Below are positions 25,738 to 33,625 of a DNA stretch of 64,000 nucleotides, piece by piece. The stretch is taken from positions 218,501 to 282,500 of the forward strand of contig BPKO01000002.1 in NCBI GenBank assembly GCA_026005175.1, written 5' to 3'. The position numbers were made by a program, and so were the translations under genes. A model generated the notes under the pieces. The model worked only from the letters and a program-made list of their open reading frames with translations. It was not told the DNA's origin and ran no database searches. This DNA is from Candidatus Tectimicrobiota bacterium. Lineage in GTDB: Bacteria > Tectomicrobia > Entotheonellia > Entotheonellales > Entotheonellaceae. The first letter of the stretch is position 1. Every line of letters begins with the position of its first letter.

Positions 25738-27243
25738 GCCTTGCTCTGGTGCTGTTGACCACCGCAGCTCTGGCGGCTCCTCCCCCCGCGGTGACCCCGG
25801 CCCTGCTCGCGCAGGGCAAGGCGCTGTACGAAAAGCAGTGTGCCGTCTGCCACGGCACGGAGGGCAAGGGCAACGGCCCGGCGGCCGATTTTCTCTTTCC
25901 CAAGCCGCGCGACTTTACCAGCGGCGTCTTCAAGCTGCGCTCGACGCCGCTTGGGGAGCCGCCGACCGATGCGGATCTCTTCCGCACCCTCACCCGTGGC
26001 TTGCCCGGCTCGGCCATGCCCGGCTTTGCCTTCCTGAGCGAGACGGAGCGCTGGGCCCTGGTGGCTTATGTAAAGCAGCTGGCCAGTATCAAAGTTCCCC
26101 CAGAGGAAGTGGTGGCCATTCCTCCCGAAACGCCGGCGACGCTGGCGTCGATTGAGCGCGGCCGGAAAATTTACTTCGAGGCAGGCTGCGACCAGTGCCA
26201 TGGTCCCGAAGGGCGCGGCGACGGCCCCCAGGCCAAGGAGCTTGAGGACGACTGGGGGACGCCGATTTTTCCGGCCAACCTTCCTTTGGCTCGCTTCAAG
26301 GGAGGCGGGACGCCGCAAGATCTCTACCGCACCCTGGCTACCGGCGTGGATGGCACGCCGATGCCCGCGGTGGAAGGGCTGCCTCCCGAGCAGATCTGGG
26401 ACCTGGTGCACTACGTGCGTTATCTCACGGGTGGCAAGATTGTGAAGCAGCCCGATGGCACGGCGATGCTGGAAGCCAAACGCCTGCAGGGACCGCTTCC
26501 CGCTCAGCCGCTCGACCCGCGCTGGGAGACGGTGCCAGCCACGACGATTCCGCTGATGGACTTGTGGCAGTTTCCCGACAAGCCGCTTGAGGCGGTGACG
26601 GTGCGGGCGGCGCACGACGGCGCCTCGCTGGTCCTCCTGCTCACGTGGAAAGACTACTCGGCAGCGCCCGATGCTTTGCGCCACCAGGACTTTGCCGACG
26701 GGGCTGCCGTACAGTGGTCGCTTACTCCCGAACCGCCGCACTTTACCATGGGAGAGCCTGGCCACCCGGTGAACATCTGGTTCTGGCGCTATGACTTTCA
26801 ACGCGATCTGGCCGAACATCAGGACCTGGAGCACGTCTATCCGGGGATGGCGGTGGACTGGTACCCGTACCAGCGGGCTAAAGCAGGGGTGGTAGGGCCG
26901 ACGGGCCGCGCAGGATCCCACGTATATCACCGGTTGGGGGGTAGGCAGCCCGATGTCCCAGGTCTTTCGCCGCAGTGCGGTGCAGGACCTCAACGCTATG
27001 CGCTTTGGCTCCCTCACGGCGCAGCTGCCGTACCAGCAGGATGTCTCCGGAATGGGCATTTGGGTAGACGGAGAGTGGCGGGTGGTCTTTCGCCGCAGCC
27101 TGCGCACCGGGGACAAAAACGACATGCAGCTCACCCCTGGCACCACGGTGCCAGTGGCGTTTGCCATCTTTGATGGCTCGCGCCAGGACCGTGACGGCCA
27201 AAAGGCGATCACCCTCTGGAATCGCCTCTACCTCGCGCCTTAG
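25710..27243 (+). CDS. nxrC: Dihaem cytochrome c fused to a type II gamma (haem b) domain, NxrC-like (one frameshift)
   Basis: The signal peptide LVSLALVLLTTAALA is followed by two class I cytochrome c domains with CAVCH (about residue 46) and CDQCH (about residue 164), then a domain resembling the EbdC/SerC gamma subunit of type II DMSO-reductase enzymes (IPLMDLWQFPDKPLEAVTVR, LVLLLTWKDYS, VNIWFWRYDFQRD). The frame breaks near 26903-26905; removing one G restores AAQDPTYITGWGVGSPMS and a stop at 27243. It would carry electrons from NxrB to a terminal oxidase or quinone path. Fused cytochrome/gamma proteins are known near Nitrospira nxr genes. Confidence 0.78.
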
Positions 27244-27310
27244 CCCTCCTTGCCTGGGGAGGCGGGGCGGAATAAGATCCTGGCTGACCTGCTATCCCGG
27301 AGGGTTGGCG

Positions 27311-27750
27311 ATGAGCGCCCCGCTTCCCCAGGCAGAAGAACCCCCTCGTTTTACACCCCATCGGCTACGTCCGGCGTGCCGAAAAGCAGAGCGCGCCGCC
27401 GGATGCGCTGCGCCGCACCCCGGCGCAGATCGTGCTGCGCCCTGAGTTGGCCTCCGGGCCTGGAAGGCCTTGCGTGCGGCTCCAAGCTGGTAGTGATTTA
27501 CTACTGCCACCGGGTGCAGGGTTTTCCCTTGCGCGTGCAGCCGCGGCGCCACCCGCAGCAGCCGCCGCGAGGCGTTTTTGCCTCGCGCAGCCCGGCGCGC
27601 CCCAACCCCCTGGGGTTGACGGTGGTGACCCTGGAGCGGGTGGAGGGCCACGTGCTGCACGTGCGCGGCCTCGACGCCCTGGACGGCAGCCCGGTGCTGG
27701 ACCTCAAGCCCTTTGATCCCACGTTTGACCGCGGCGACGCAGCAGCCTGA
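27311..27750 (+). CDS. trmO: TrmO (TsaA) tRNA t6A37 methyltransferase (two frameshifts)
   Basis: Reading across two one-base insertions (a C in the CCCCC at 27341-27345 and a C at 27459-27460) gives a continuous TsaA/TrmO protein: PLVLHPIGYVRRAE, LEGLACGSKLVVIYYCHRV and the strongly conserved GVFASRSPARPNPLGLTVV, ending DLKPFDPTFDRGD. TrmO methylates t6A37 in tRNA using SAM. ATG 27311 follows CGGAGGG. As given, the gene is broken; both lesions sit in C runs, so errors are likely. It is just downstream of nxrC but functionally unrelated. Confidence 0.78.
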
Positions 27751-27835
27751 GGCGGCGCCGGCTGGGCGTTGCACCGTCTGCCCGCGCGGGGTATGTTCAA
27801 GAAAGCAATGGCAAGCCGGCTGGCAGGAGAAAGCG

Positions 27836-28729
27836 GTGGCAGCAGCAGCGCGGCAGCGGGCCGTGCGGCGCATCTTGCTAGGCGTGTTGGGCCTCAACTG
27901 GGCCGTGGCGGCCGCCAAGGCGGCCTACGGCCAGTGGGCCGGTCTCTTGAGCATGACCGCCGACGGCTTTCACTCCTTCATGGACGGCACCTCCAACCTC
28001 CTGGGGCTGCTGGCCCTGGCGGTGGCGGCGCGCCCTCCCGACGCTTCCCATCCTTATGGCCACCGCAAGTTCGAGACCCTGGCCACGGTGGGCATCGCGG
28101 TGCTGCTGGTGCTGGCCGCTTACGAGATCGCCCTGAGCGCTTTTCGGCGTCTGGGCAGCGGCGCCTTGCCGCAGGTGACCCCCCTGGGCTTTGCCGTCAT
28201 GCTGGTCACCCTGGGCGTCAACCTCGGGGTGTCGCGCTACGAGGCGCGCCGCGGCCGCGAGCTGGGCAGCACCCTGCTCAGTGCTGACGCCCAGCACACC
28301 CGCACCGACGTCTATGCCTCGCTGTCGGTGCTGGCCTCCCTGGCGGCGGCCGCGGCCGGCTACGCCTTTCTTGACGGGCTTGTGGCCCTGGTCATCGTGG
28401 GCGTCATCGTGCGTGCCGCCCTGCGCATTTTTCGCCAGGAGCTGGCGGTGCTCACCGACGCCGCGCGCGTCGACCCAGCGGTGATCGAAAAAGTGGCCCT
28501 CTCCGTGCCTGGGGTGCGTGCCTGCCACCGCATCCGCTCGCGTGGCTTTGAGGACGCCATCACCGTCGACTGCCACATCTGGGTCGACCCCCAGCTCCCC
28601 ACCGCGGAAGCGCACCGCCTCACCCACGCGGTGATGGACCGCATCCGCGCCGAGGTGCCCGGGGTCAGCGAGGTCATCGTACATACCGAGCCTGCCCGTC
28701 CCCCACTTCCACCAGGCCGCGGTCGGTGA
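27836..28729 (+). CDS. Cation diffusion facilitator (CDF) metal efflux transporter
   Basis: This 297-residue protein of normal CDF length has six TM helices and a cytoplasmic domain. Metal-site motifs are visible in TM2 (DGFHSFMDG, H-x3-D) and TM5 (AQHTRTDVYASL, H-x3-D), followed by a cytosolic ferredoxin-like domain with DCHIWVDP. The two H-x3-D sites resemble Zn/Co-type CDFs, although selectivity cannot be fixed. The start was taken at GTG 27836 because AGGAGA lies 5 bases upstream. The 3' end overlaps the convergent ade gene by 56 bp. Confidence 0.87.
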   Translation: MAAAARQRAVRRILLGVLGLNWAVAAAKAAYGQWAGLLSMTADGFHSFMDGTSNLLGLLALAVAARPPDASHPYGHRKFETLATVGIAVLLVLAAYEIALSAFRRLGSGALPQVTPLGFAVMLVTLGVNLGVSRYEARRGRELGSTLLSADAQHTRTDVYASLSVLASLAAAAAGYAFLDGLVALVIVGVIVRAALRIFRQELAVLTDAARVDPAVIEKVALSVPGVRACHRIRSRGFEDAITVDCHIWVDPQLPTAEAHRLTHAVMDRIRAEVPGVSEVIVHTEPARPPLPPGRGR

Positions 28730-30380
28730 GGCGCAGCTCCGGAATCACCGGTAGGGCCAGGAAGGAAAGGGTGGCAAAAGGCGCCGGCAGCGTGGCACCC
28801 AGGGCGGCGGCCTGTGCCTCGAGCCGCTGCAGTGCCGCGGCCACCGCCTCTAGCGGCTGCGGCGACAGCAGCCCGGCAATGGGCAGGGGGAGGGCTTCGA
28901 GCACCTGACCGCCGGCGGCCACCACCAGGCCGCCCTGCAAGCGGATCACTTCCTGAAGGGCCACGTAGAGGTCGGTATCGCTCGCCCCCACCGCCACAAG
29001 CTGGTGGGTGTCGTGGGCCACCGAAGAGGCCAGGGCGCCACGGCGCAGGCCAAAGCCCTTCACCAGCCCCAGGCCGAGGCGGCCGCTGGCGTGGTGGCGT
29101 TCCACCACCACCGCCTTGAGCAAGTCGCGCGCGGGATCGGCCACGATGGCGCCGTCGCGCCGCGTGGGCTCAAGCAGCCGCTTGCGGGTGAGGATCTGCC
29201 CGGGGATCACCTCGATCACCGGGAAGGGGCCGGGACGATCGCGCAGGGTGAGGTCTGCCAGGGCGAAGGGCTTGACGTGCACGGTGTGTTCCAGGACCGC
29301 GGCCACCAGCGGCCTGGGGGAAAAGAGCGGCTGGCCGTCGCGGGCCACCACGCGGCCGCGGTAGAGCACCAGCTGCACGTCGAGGGCGCGCAAGTCGCCC
29401 ACCACCAGCAAGTTGGCGCGGTAGCCGGGGGCAACGGCCCCCAGGTCGGGGAGGCCAAAGTAGCGGGCGGGGTTGAGGGTGGCTAGCTGGATGGCGCGCA
29501 CGGGCTCCAGCCCTAGGGCGATGGCCTTGCGCACCACGGCATCGAGGTCGCCGTCGTGTAGCAAGTCGACGCAGCTGCGGTCGTCCACCACCAGCAGGCA
29601 GCGCGGGTAGGTGTCGGCGTTCACCAGGGGCAGCAGCGCTTCCAGGTTCTTCTCTGCCGTGCCCTCGCGCAGCATCAGGAACATGCCGCGCCGCAGCTTC
29701 TCGCGTCCCTCCTCCAGGGAGGTGCTTTCGTGGCAGGAGCGGATGCCGGCGCACAGGTAGGCGTTGAGCGCCTTGCCGCTGAGGCCCGGGGCGTGGCCGT
29801 CGACGGGGCGGGTGCCGGCCGCCTGCACCTTGCGCAGCACCTCGGCGTCGCCGGCCAGTACCTGGGGCACGCACATCACCTCGCCCAGCCCCAGGGTCTG
29901 GGCCCAGCGCAGGATGGCGCGCACTTCCTGCACTCCGAGACGGGCGCCGGCGCTTTCGCGCGCCGTAGGCGGCACGCAAGAAGGGGCCATGAGGAAGAGG
30001 TCAAGGGGCAGCCGCCGGCTGGCGGCCAGCAAGGCGCGGATGCCGGCCAGGCCGCTGACGTTGGCGATTTCGTGCAGGTCGGTCACCACCGCCAGGGTGC
30101 CCCGCGGCACCACGGCACGCGCGTACTGCTCCAGGGTGAGGAGGGAGCTTTCCAGGTGGGTGTGGCCGTTGATGAAGCCCGGCAGCAGGTAGCGGCCTTC
30201 TAGATCGAGCACCCGCTTGCCCTGGCGATAGTCGCCGATGCCGGCGACATAGCCCTGGCAGAGGGCCACCGTGCCCTCTTCCACTTCGGCGGTGAAGGTG
30301 TTGACGATGCGGGCGCGGCGCAAGAGCAAGTCGGCCGGGCGCTCACCCCTGGCCACCGCGATCAGCGCGTGGCGGCGCAT
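28674..30380 (-). CDS. ade: Adenine deaminase
   Basis: This 568-residue adenine deaminase of the amidohydrolase superfamily converts adenine to hypoxanthine and ammonia. Visible motifs are the metal site GFINGHTHLESSLL, VTDLHEIANV, VDGHAPGLSGKALNAYLCAG and HESTSLEEG, and the C-terminal SVAHDTHQLVAVG. ATG 30380 is preceded by GGAGGAG. The upstream hpt gene overlaps its first 38 bp, so the two form a purine salvage unit: hypoxanthine released here is the substrate of Hpt. The 3' end overlaps the CDF gene on the other strand. Confidence 0.93.
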   Translation of the reverse strand: MRRHALIAVARGERPADLLLRRARIVNTFTAEVEEGTVALCQGYVAGIGDYRQGKRVLDLEGRYLLPGFINGHTHLESSLLTLEQYARAVVPRGTLAVVTDLHEIANVSGLAGIRALLAASRRLPLDLFLMAPSCVPPTARESAGARLGVQEVRAILRWAQTLGLGEVMCVPQVLAGDAEVLRKVQAAGTRPVDGHAPGLSGKALNAYLCAGIRSCHESTSLEEGREKLRRGMFLMLREGTAEKNLEALLPLVNADTYPRCLLVVDDRSCVDLLHDGDLDAVVRKAIALGLEPVRAIQLATLNPARYFGLPDLGAVAPGYRANLLVVGDLRALDVQLVLYRGRVVARDGQPLFSPRPLVAAVLEHTVHVKPFALADLTLRDRPGPFPVIEVIPGQILTRKRLLEPTRRDGAIVADPARDLLKAVVVERHHASGRLGLGLVKGFGLRRGALASSVAHDTHQLVAVGASDTDLYVALQEVIRLQGGLVVAAGGQVLEALPLPIAGLLSPQPLEAVAAALQRLEAQAAALGATLPAPFATLSFLALPVIPELRLTDRGLVEVGDGQARYVR

Positions 30381-30901
30381 GCTCGTGCTCCTCCAGGAAA
30401 CAGACGTCGGGCAGATACCGGTACTGCTCGTTCCAATCAATACCATACCCTACGACGAACACGTCTGGCACGCAAAACCCGCAGTAATCGATGGTCACGG
30501 GTACCACGCGGCGCGACGGCTTGTCGAGCAAGGTGCAGAGGCGCAGCGAGGGGCCCGGCTGCTGCCGTGCCAGGTGGCTCTGCAAGAAGCGTGTGGTGTG
30601 GCCGGTGTCGACGATATCCTCGACGACGAGCACGTGGCGGGCCGGCAAGCGGCAGCCGCACGTCCTGCACCACGGTCACCTCGCCGCGGCTCACCGTGCC
30701 GCGGCCGTAGCTTGAGAGCTGCACGAAGTCCACCTCCAGGGGCATGTCCAGAGCCCGCACCAAGTCGGCAAGAAAGACAAAGGCCCCTTTCAGCACCCCC
30801 ACCAGCAGCGGCGTGCGCCCCGCGTAGTCGCGGCGAATCGCCGCCGCCAGCCGCGCCACGCCGGCGCCGAGCTCCTGGCGCGCAATGAGCACTCGCGGCA
30901 T
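30343..30901 (-). CDS. hpt: Hypoxanthine phosphoribosyltransferase (one frameshift)
   Basis: The N-terminal half includes LLVGVLKGAFVFLADLVRAL and VDFVQLSSYGRG. After LPLAG the frame shifts. Dropping one base (a G in the GGG at 30639-30641 on the plus strand) gives the PRPP-binding loop VLVVEDIVDTGHT, then LLDKPSRRVVPVTIDYCGF and a stop at 30343. The domain order and length fit Hpt. It makes IMP from hypoxanthine and PRPP. ATG 30901 follows TAAGGAAG closely. A terminator-like hairpin lies directly upstream in the leader. It is translationally overlapped with ade. Confidence 0.82.
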
Positions 30902-30916
30902 CTTCCTTACGGCCTC

Positions 30917-30970
30917 AAAAAACAACGGCGCAGCCGGCTGCCCCTGCCCACCAGAACTGCCGGCTGCGCC
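30917..30970 (-). terminator. Terminator hairpin in the leader of hpt-ade (possible attenuator)
   Basis: On the minus strand, arms GGCGCAGCCGGC and GCCGGCTGCGCC (12 bp, perfect, 20-base loop) are followed by GTTGTTTTTT, a full intrinsic-terminator layout ending 16 bp before the hpt ATG. No gene precedes it on this strand, so it should act on hpt itself. A smaller stem (CCGAC/GTCGG, in 30976-31004) lies just upstream. Confidence 0.6.
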
Positions 30971-31216
30971 TCGTCCGACTTCCCGGAATGAGGTCCTTGT
31001 CGGTTGGCGTCCTCCTTTCCTCTGGCTCTGCGGTCCTTCTGCACGGTACAGTGCAAATATACCGCCTCTTTGCTGAGCGCCGCCATGAGGCAGCTGCACT
31101 ATTTTCGTGCTGTGCAGGCGCTTCTATCCGGCCTTGGAAAAAAGGGGACAGGCTACTTTTTTGGCGGCCGGCTGCCGCGCGTGCTGGCCCCTGTTTCACG
31201 TGGACCCAAGGGTCTG

Positions 31217-31225
31217 TGCTATACT
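31217..31225 (+). promoter_or_regulatory. Candidate extended -10 upstream of the AAA ATPase gene
   Basis: TGCTATACT fits TGN-TATACT, with GGGAGGA 15 bp further and the GTG start at 31257. No convincing -35 is seen. The rest of the 355-bp gap (30902-31256) holds the hpt leader and no gene I can support. Confidence 0.35.
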
Positions 31226-31256
31226 CTGCATACGGGTCAAGGGAGGACAAAACCAC

Positions 31257-32104
31257 GTGGAATCGCTTACCTGGGAAGCTGAGGTGCGCGGCTACGACTG
31301 GTCCTGCCTCGGCGGCCTGGCACCGGTGCAGCAGCAGCTGCGCGAGTGGATCGAGCTACCCCTGAAAAACCCTGCCGCGCTGCAGCGCCTGGGGTTGCGG
31401 CCACCCAAAGGGGTGCTGCTGGTGGCGGCCCGCCGGGTACGGGAAAGACCACCTTGGCCAAGGTGTTGGCGGCGGTGTCGGGAGCGGCGTTTCTTACTGT
31501 GTCGCCGCGCGATCCTGGCCTCGGCGTGGTATGGCGAGACGGAGCGGCAACATCGGCCCGCCTCTTTGCCCGCGCCCGCCACCACGTGCGGGCCGGGCGC
31601 CGCGTCCATTGTTTTCATCGACGAGCTGGACGGCTTCTTCGTGACCCGTGACGGCCACCTGCACGAGGCCACGCGCCGTGCGCTGGCCGAGCTGATGGTG
31701 CAGCTCGACGGGCCTGGTGGACTTGCACGGAGTGGTGGTGCTGGCCGCCACCAACCGCCCGCAAGACATCGACGCGGCGCTACGCCGGCCGGGGCGCTTC
31801 GACGTCTGCATCGAGATTCCGCTACCTGACGCCGCGGCACGGCACCAGATCTTTGCCGTGCACCTGCGCCGCAAGCCGGTAGCCGCCGACCTCGACGTGG
31901 CGGCGCTGGTGGCCCAGACCGCGGGCTGGAGCGGTGCCGACATCGAGCTGTGGTGTCAGGCAGCGGCGTTTCAAGCTCTCAGGCGGGTGGGCGGCGGCGC
32001 GGGGTAAAGACCCCATTGGCCTGACGCCACCGGAGCTAGAAGAGGTCTGCCTCACCGCCGCCGACTTTGCCGCCACGCGGGCGCAAGTTAAAGGGCGCCC
32101 CTGA
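31257..32104 (+). pseudogene. AAA-family ATPase, disrupted by at least six frameshifts
   Basis: Pieces in different frames line up into one AAA ATPase: SLGG-type start (CLGGLAPVQQQLREWIELPL), Walker A GPPGTGKTTLAKVLA, a SAWYGETE pore/second-region motif, Walker B SIVFIDELDGFF, sensor VVLAATNRPQDIDAALRRPG with the RPGRFD arginine-finger region, and the C-terminal lid GWSGADIELWCQAAAF. Breaks lie near 31425, 31514, 31550 (two), 31603, 31713 and 31986. Start GTG 31257 has GGGAGGA upstream. Such density is far above the neighbours, so it is either a decaying gene or a poorly sequenced stretch. It resembles FtsH/Cdc48-type AAA modules without a protease domain. Confidence 0.65.
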
Positions 32105-32127
32105 AGGCAAGCCAGAAGGAGTCCCCC

Positions 32128-32532
32128 ATGACGCGTCGCGCCAGACGCCCTGCCGCCGGAGACCCCCGCGGCGACTTCGAGCAGGTTGTCGAAGAGGTGC
32201 TGGCCCTCGCTGCCGCTCTCGCTGCGCCGTGCCCTGCGCAACGTGAGCATCCTCATCGAAGACGACCCTTCCCCCGAGCTGCTTGCCGAGCTGGGCTACG
32301 CCCCCGACGAGCCCCTCTTTGGGCTCTATGTGGGCGTGCCCTTGCCACAGCGCACGTTTGGCGAGGCACCCCCCCTTCCCGACCACATCCTGCTGTTTCG
32401 CCGGCCGCTGCAGCGTGCCTGCCGCACGCGGCAGGCGTTGCGCGAGCAGATCCGCATCACGGTGCTGCACGAGCTGGGGGCACTACTTCGGCTTTGACGA
32501 GGGCCGACATGCATCGCCTGGGCTTGGAGTGA
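32128..32532 (+). CDS. Small zincin (minimal MMP-like, DUF1025-type) metallopeptidase, three frameshifts
   Basis: Removing single bases at 32204-32206, 32476-32480 and 32501-32503 gives one protein of about 130 residues: FEQVVEEVLASLPLSLRRAL, ILIEDDPSPELLAELGYAP, LFGLYVGVPLPQRT, IRITVLHELGHYFGFDEADM. HELGH is the zinc-binding HExxH, with the later Asp completing the typical site. These short zincins are widespread, and their substrates are unknown. AGAAGGAG precedes ATG 32128. All three lesions are extra C or G in runs. It probably follows the AAA gene in one transcript. Confidence 0.72.
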   Translation: MTRRARRPAAGDPRGDFEQVVEEVLALAAALAAPCPAQREHPHRRRPFPRAACRAGLRPRRAPLWALCGRALATAHVWRGTPPSRPHPAVSPAAAACLPHAAGVARADPHHGAARAGGTTSALTRADMHRLGLE

Positions 32533-32615
32533 GACGGGCGCCCGCCGCGCCTTGCCGCCTGCCGGCCCGCTGTGGCACAATACGCTTGCAAGCCACGCGC
32601 GGCAAGGGAGGCGAC

Positions 32616-33491
32616 ATGGAACCCGCGGCAGAGAAAAGGGGGCCGCGCCTTGGCCTGGCCCTGGGTGGCGGCGGGGTGCGCGGCCTGGCCCACCTCGGGG
32701 TGCTCGCGGTGCTGGAAGAGGCGGGCCTGCCCGTGCACGCCATTGCCGGCAGCAGCATGGGGGCCATCGTCGGCGCCGCCTACGCCCTCAACCCGCCCGG
32801 CAGCCTGGCCAGCCTGCGCCAGCAGGTAAGCGAGCTGGGCGCCATGCTGGCCAGCCGGCTGCGCTTTGTCGAAGAGGCGCTGCCCGCCTTCCTGCAGCCG
32901 GTGCGGCAGTTCATCCAAGCCGAGCGCTTCCTTCTTGACAACCTCTCTGGCTGGGGCGTCTTTCCCGAAAGCCTGGTGGTGGAGCCCCTGCAAAAGCTCA
33001 CCCTGCACAAGGCGCTGGAAGAGGGGCGGCTGTCCCTGGCGGTGGTGGCCGTGGACCTCATCAGCGGCGAGCGGGTGATTTTCCGCCACGGGCCGGCGGT
33101 GCCGGCGCTGCAGGCGAGCGCTGCCGTGCCTGGCTTCTTTCCCCCGGTAGCACAAGGGGAGCGGCTGCTGGCCGACGGCGCCATCGTCGACGTGGTGCCG
33201 GTGGACGTGGTGCGCGACATGGGGGTGGAGGTGGTGGTGGCGGTAGACGTGGACCAAGAAACGCTGCGCGGCACGGTGCGCAACGGCCTCGACGCCTTCC
33301 TGCGCGCCTTTGAGATCTGCTCGCGCCACCACAAGCGGCTGCGCTTGGCCCTGGCCGACCTGGTGCTGCGACCGCAGTTCGAAAAGCCCCTCCACATGTT
33401 CGACTTTGCCCACACCGAGGCCTGCATCCGCGCCGGAGAAGAAGCCGCCCGCCGCGCCCTGCCCACCCTGCGCGCCCTGCTGGGCACCTGA
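32616..33491 (+). CDS. Patatin-like phospholipase (RssA/NTE family)
   Basis: This 291-residue protein has the patatin oxyanion motif LALGGGGVRGLAHLGVL, the nucleophile elbow GSSMG (Ser in IAGSSMGAIVG) and the catalytic Asp motif LADGAIVD. It is a cytoplasmic serine lipid acyl hydrolase; the substrate is unknown. AAGGGAGG precedes ATG 32616. No signal peptide is visible. Confidence 0.87.
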   Translation: MEPAAEKRGPRLGLALGGGGVRGLAHLGVLAVLEEAGLPVHAIAGSSMGAIVGAAYALNPPGSLASLRQQVSELGAMLASRLRFVEEALPAFLQPVRQFIQAERFLLDNLSGWGVFPESLVVEPLQKLTLHKALEEGRLSLAVVAVDLISGERVIFRHGPAVPALQASAAVPGFFPPVAQGERLLADGAIVDVVPVDVVRDMGVEVVVAVDVDQETLRGTVRNGLDAFLRAFEICSRHHKRLRLALADLVLRPQFEKPLHMFDFAHTEACIRAGEEAARRALPTLRALLGT

Positions 33492-33558
33492 GGCCCGCCA
33501 GGCCCGCCGCCTACCCCTGCCAGATCGCCGAAGCCGGAAAAAAATCGCCTCTCCCCCC

Positions 33559-33587
33559 TTGACAGGCCTTTGTCCATGCCTTATTAT
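33559..33587 (+). promoter_or_regulatory. Strong sigma-70 promoter of copA-1
   Basis: TTGACA, exactly 17 bp, TATTAT. The -35 is perfect. The -10 overlaps the operator-like palindrome, and the start site would be near 33594, 32 bp before the ATG. Confidence 0.8.
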
Positions 33588-33603
33588 TTCGTTACACGAA
33601 ATA
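33585..33603 (+). promoter_or_regulatory. Operator-like palindrome at the copA-1 promoter
   Basis: TATTTCGT-TAC-ACGAAATA, perfect 8-bp arms, spans the end of the -10 and the expected start site, the classic place for a repressor. Its core TTCGT-N3-ACGAA recurs at the promoter of the YHS-MarR gene (47284-47296). Confidence 0.7.
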
Positions 33604-33625
33604 TTCGATTGAAGAAGGAGAGGCC

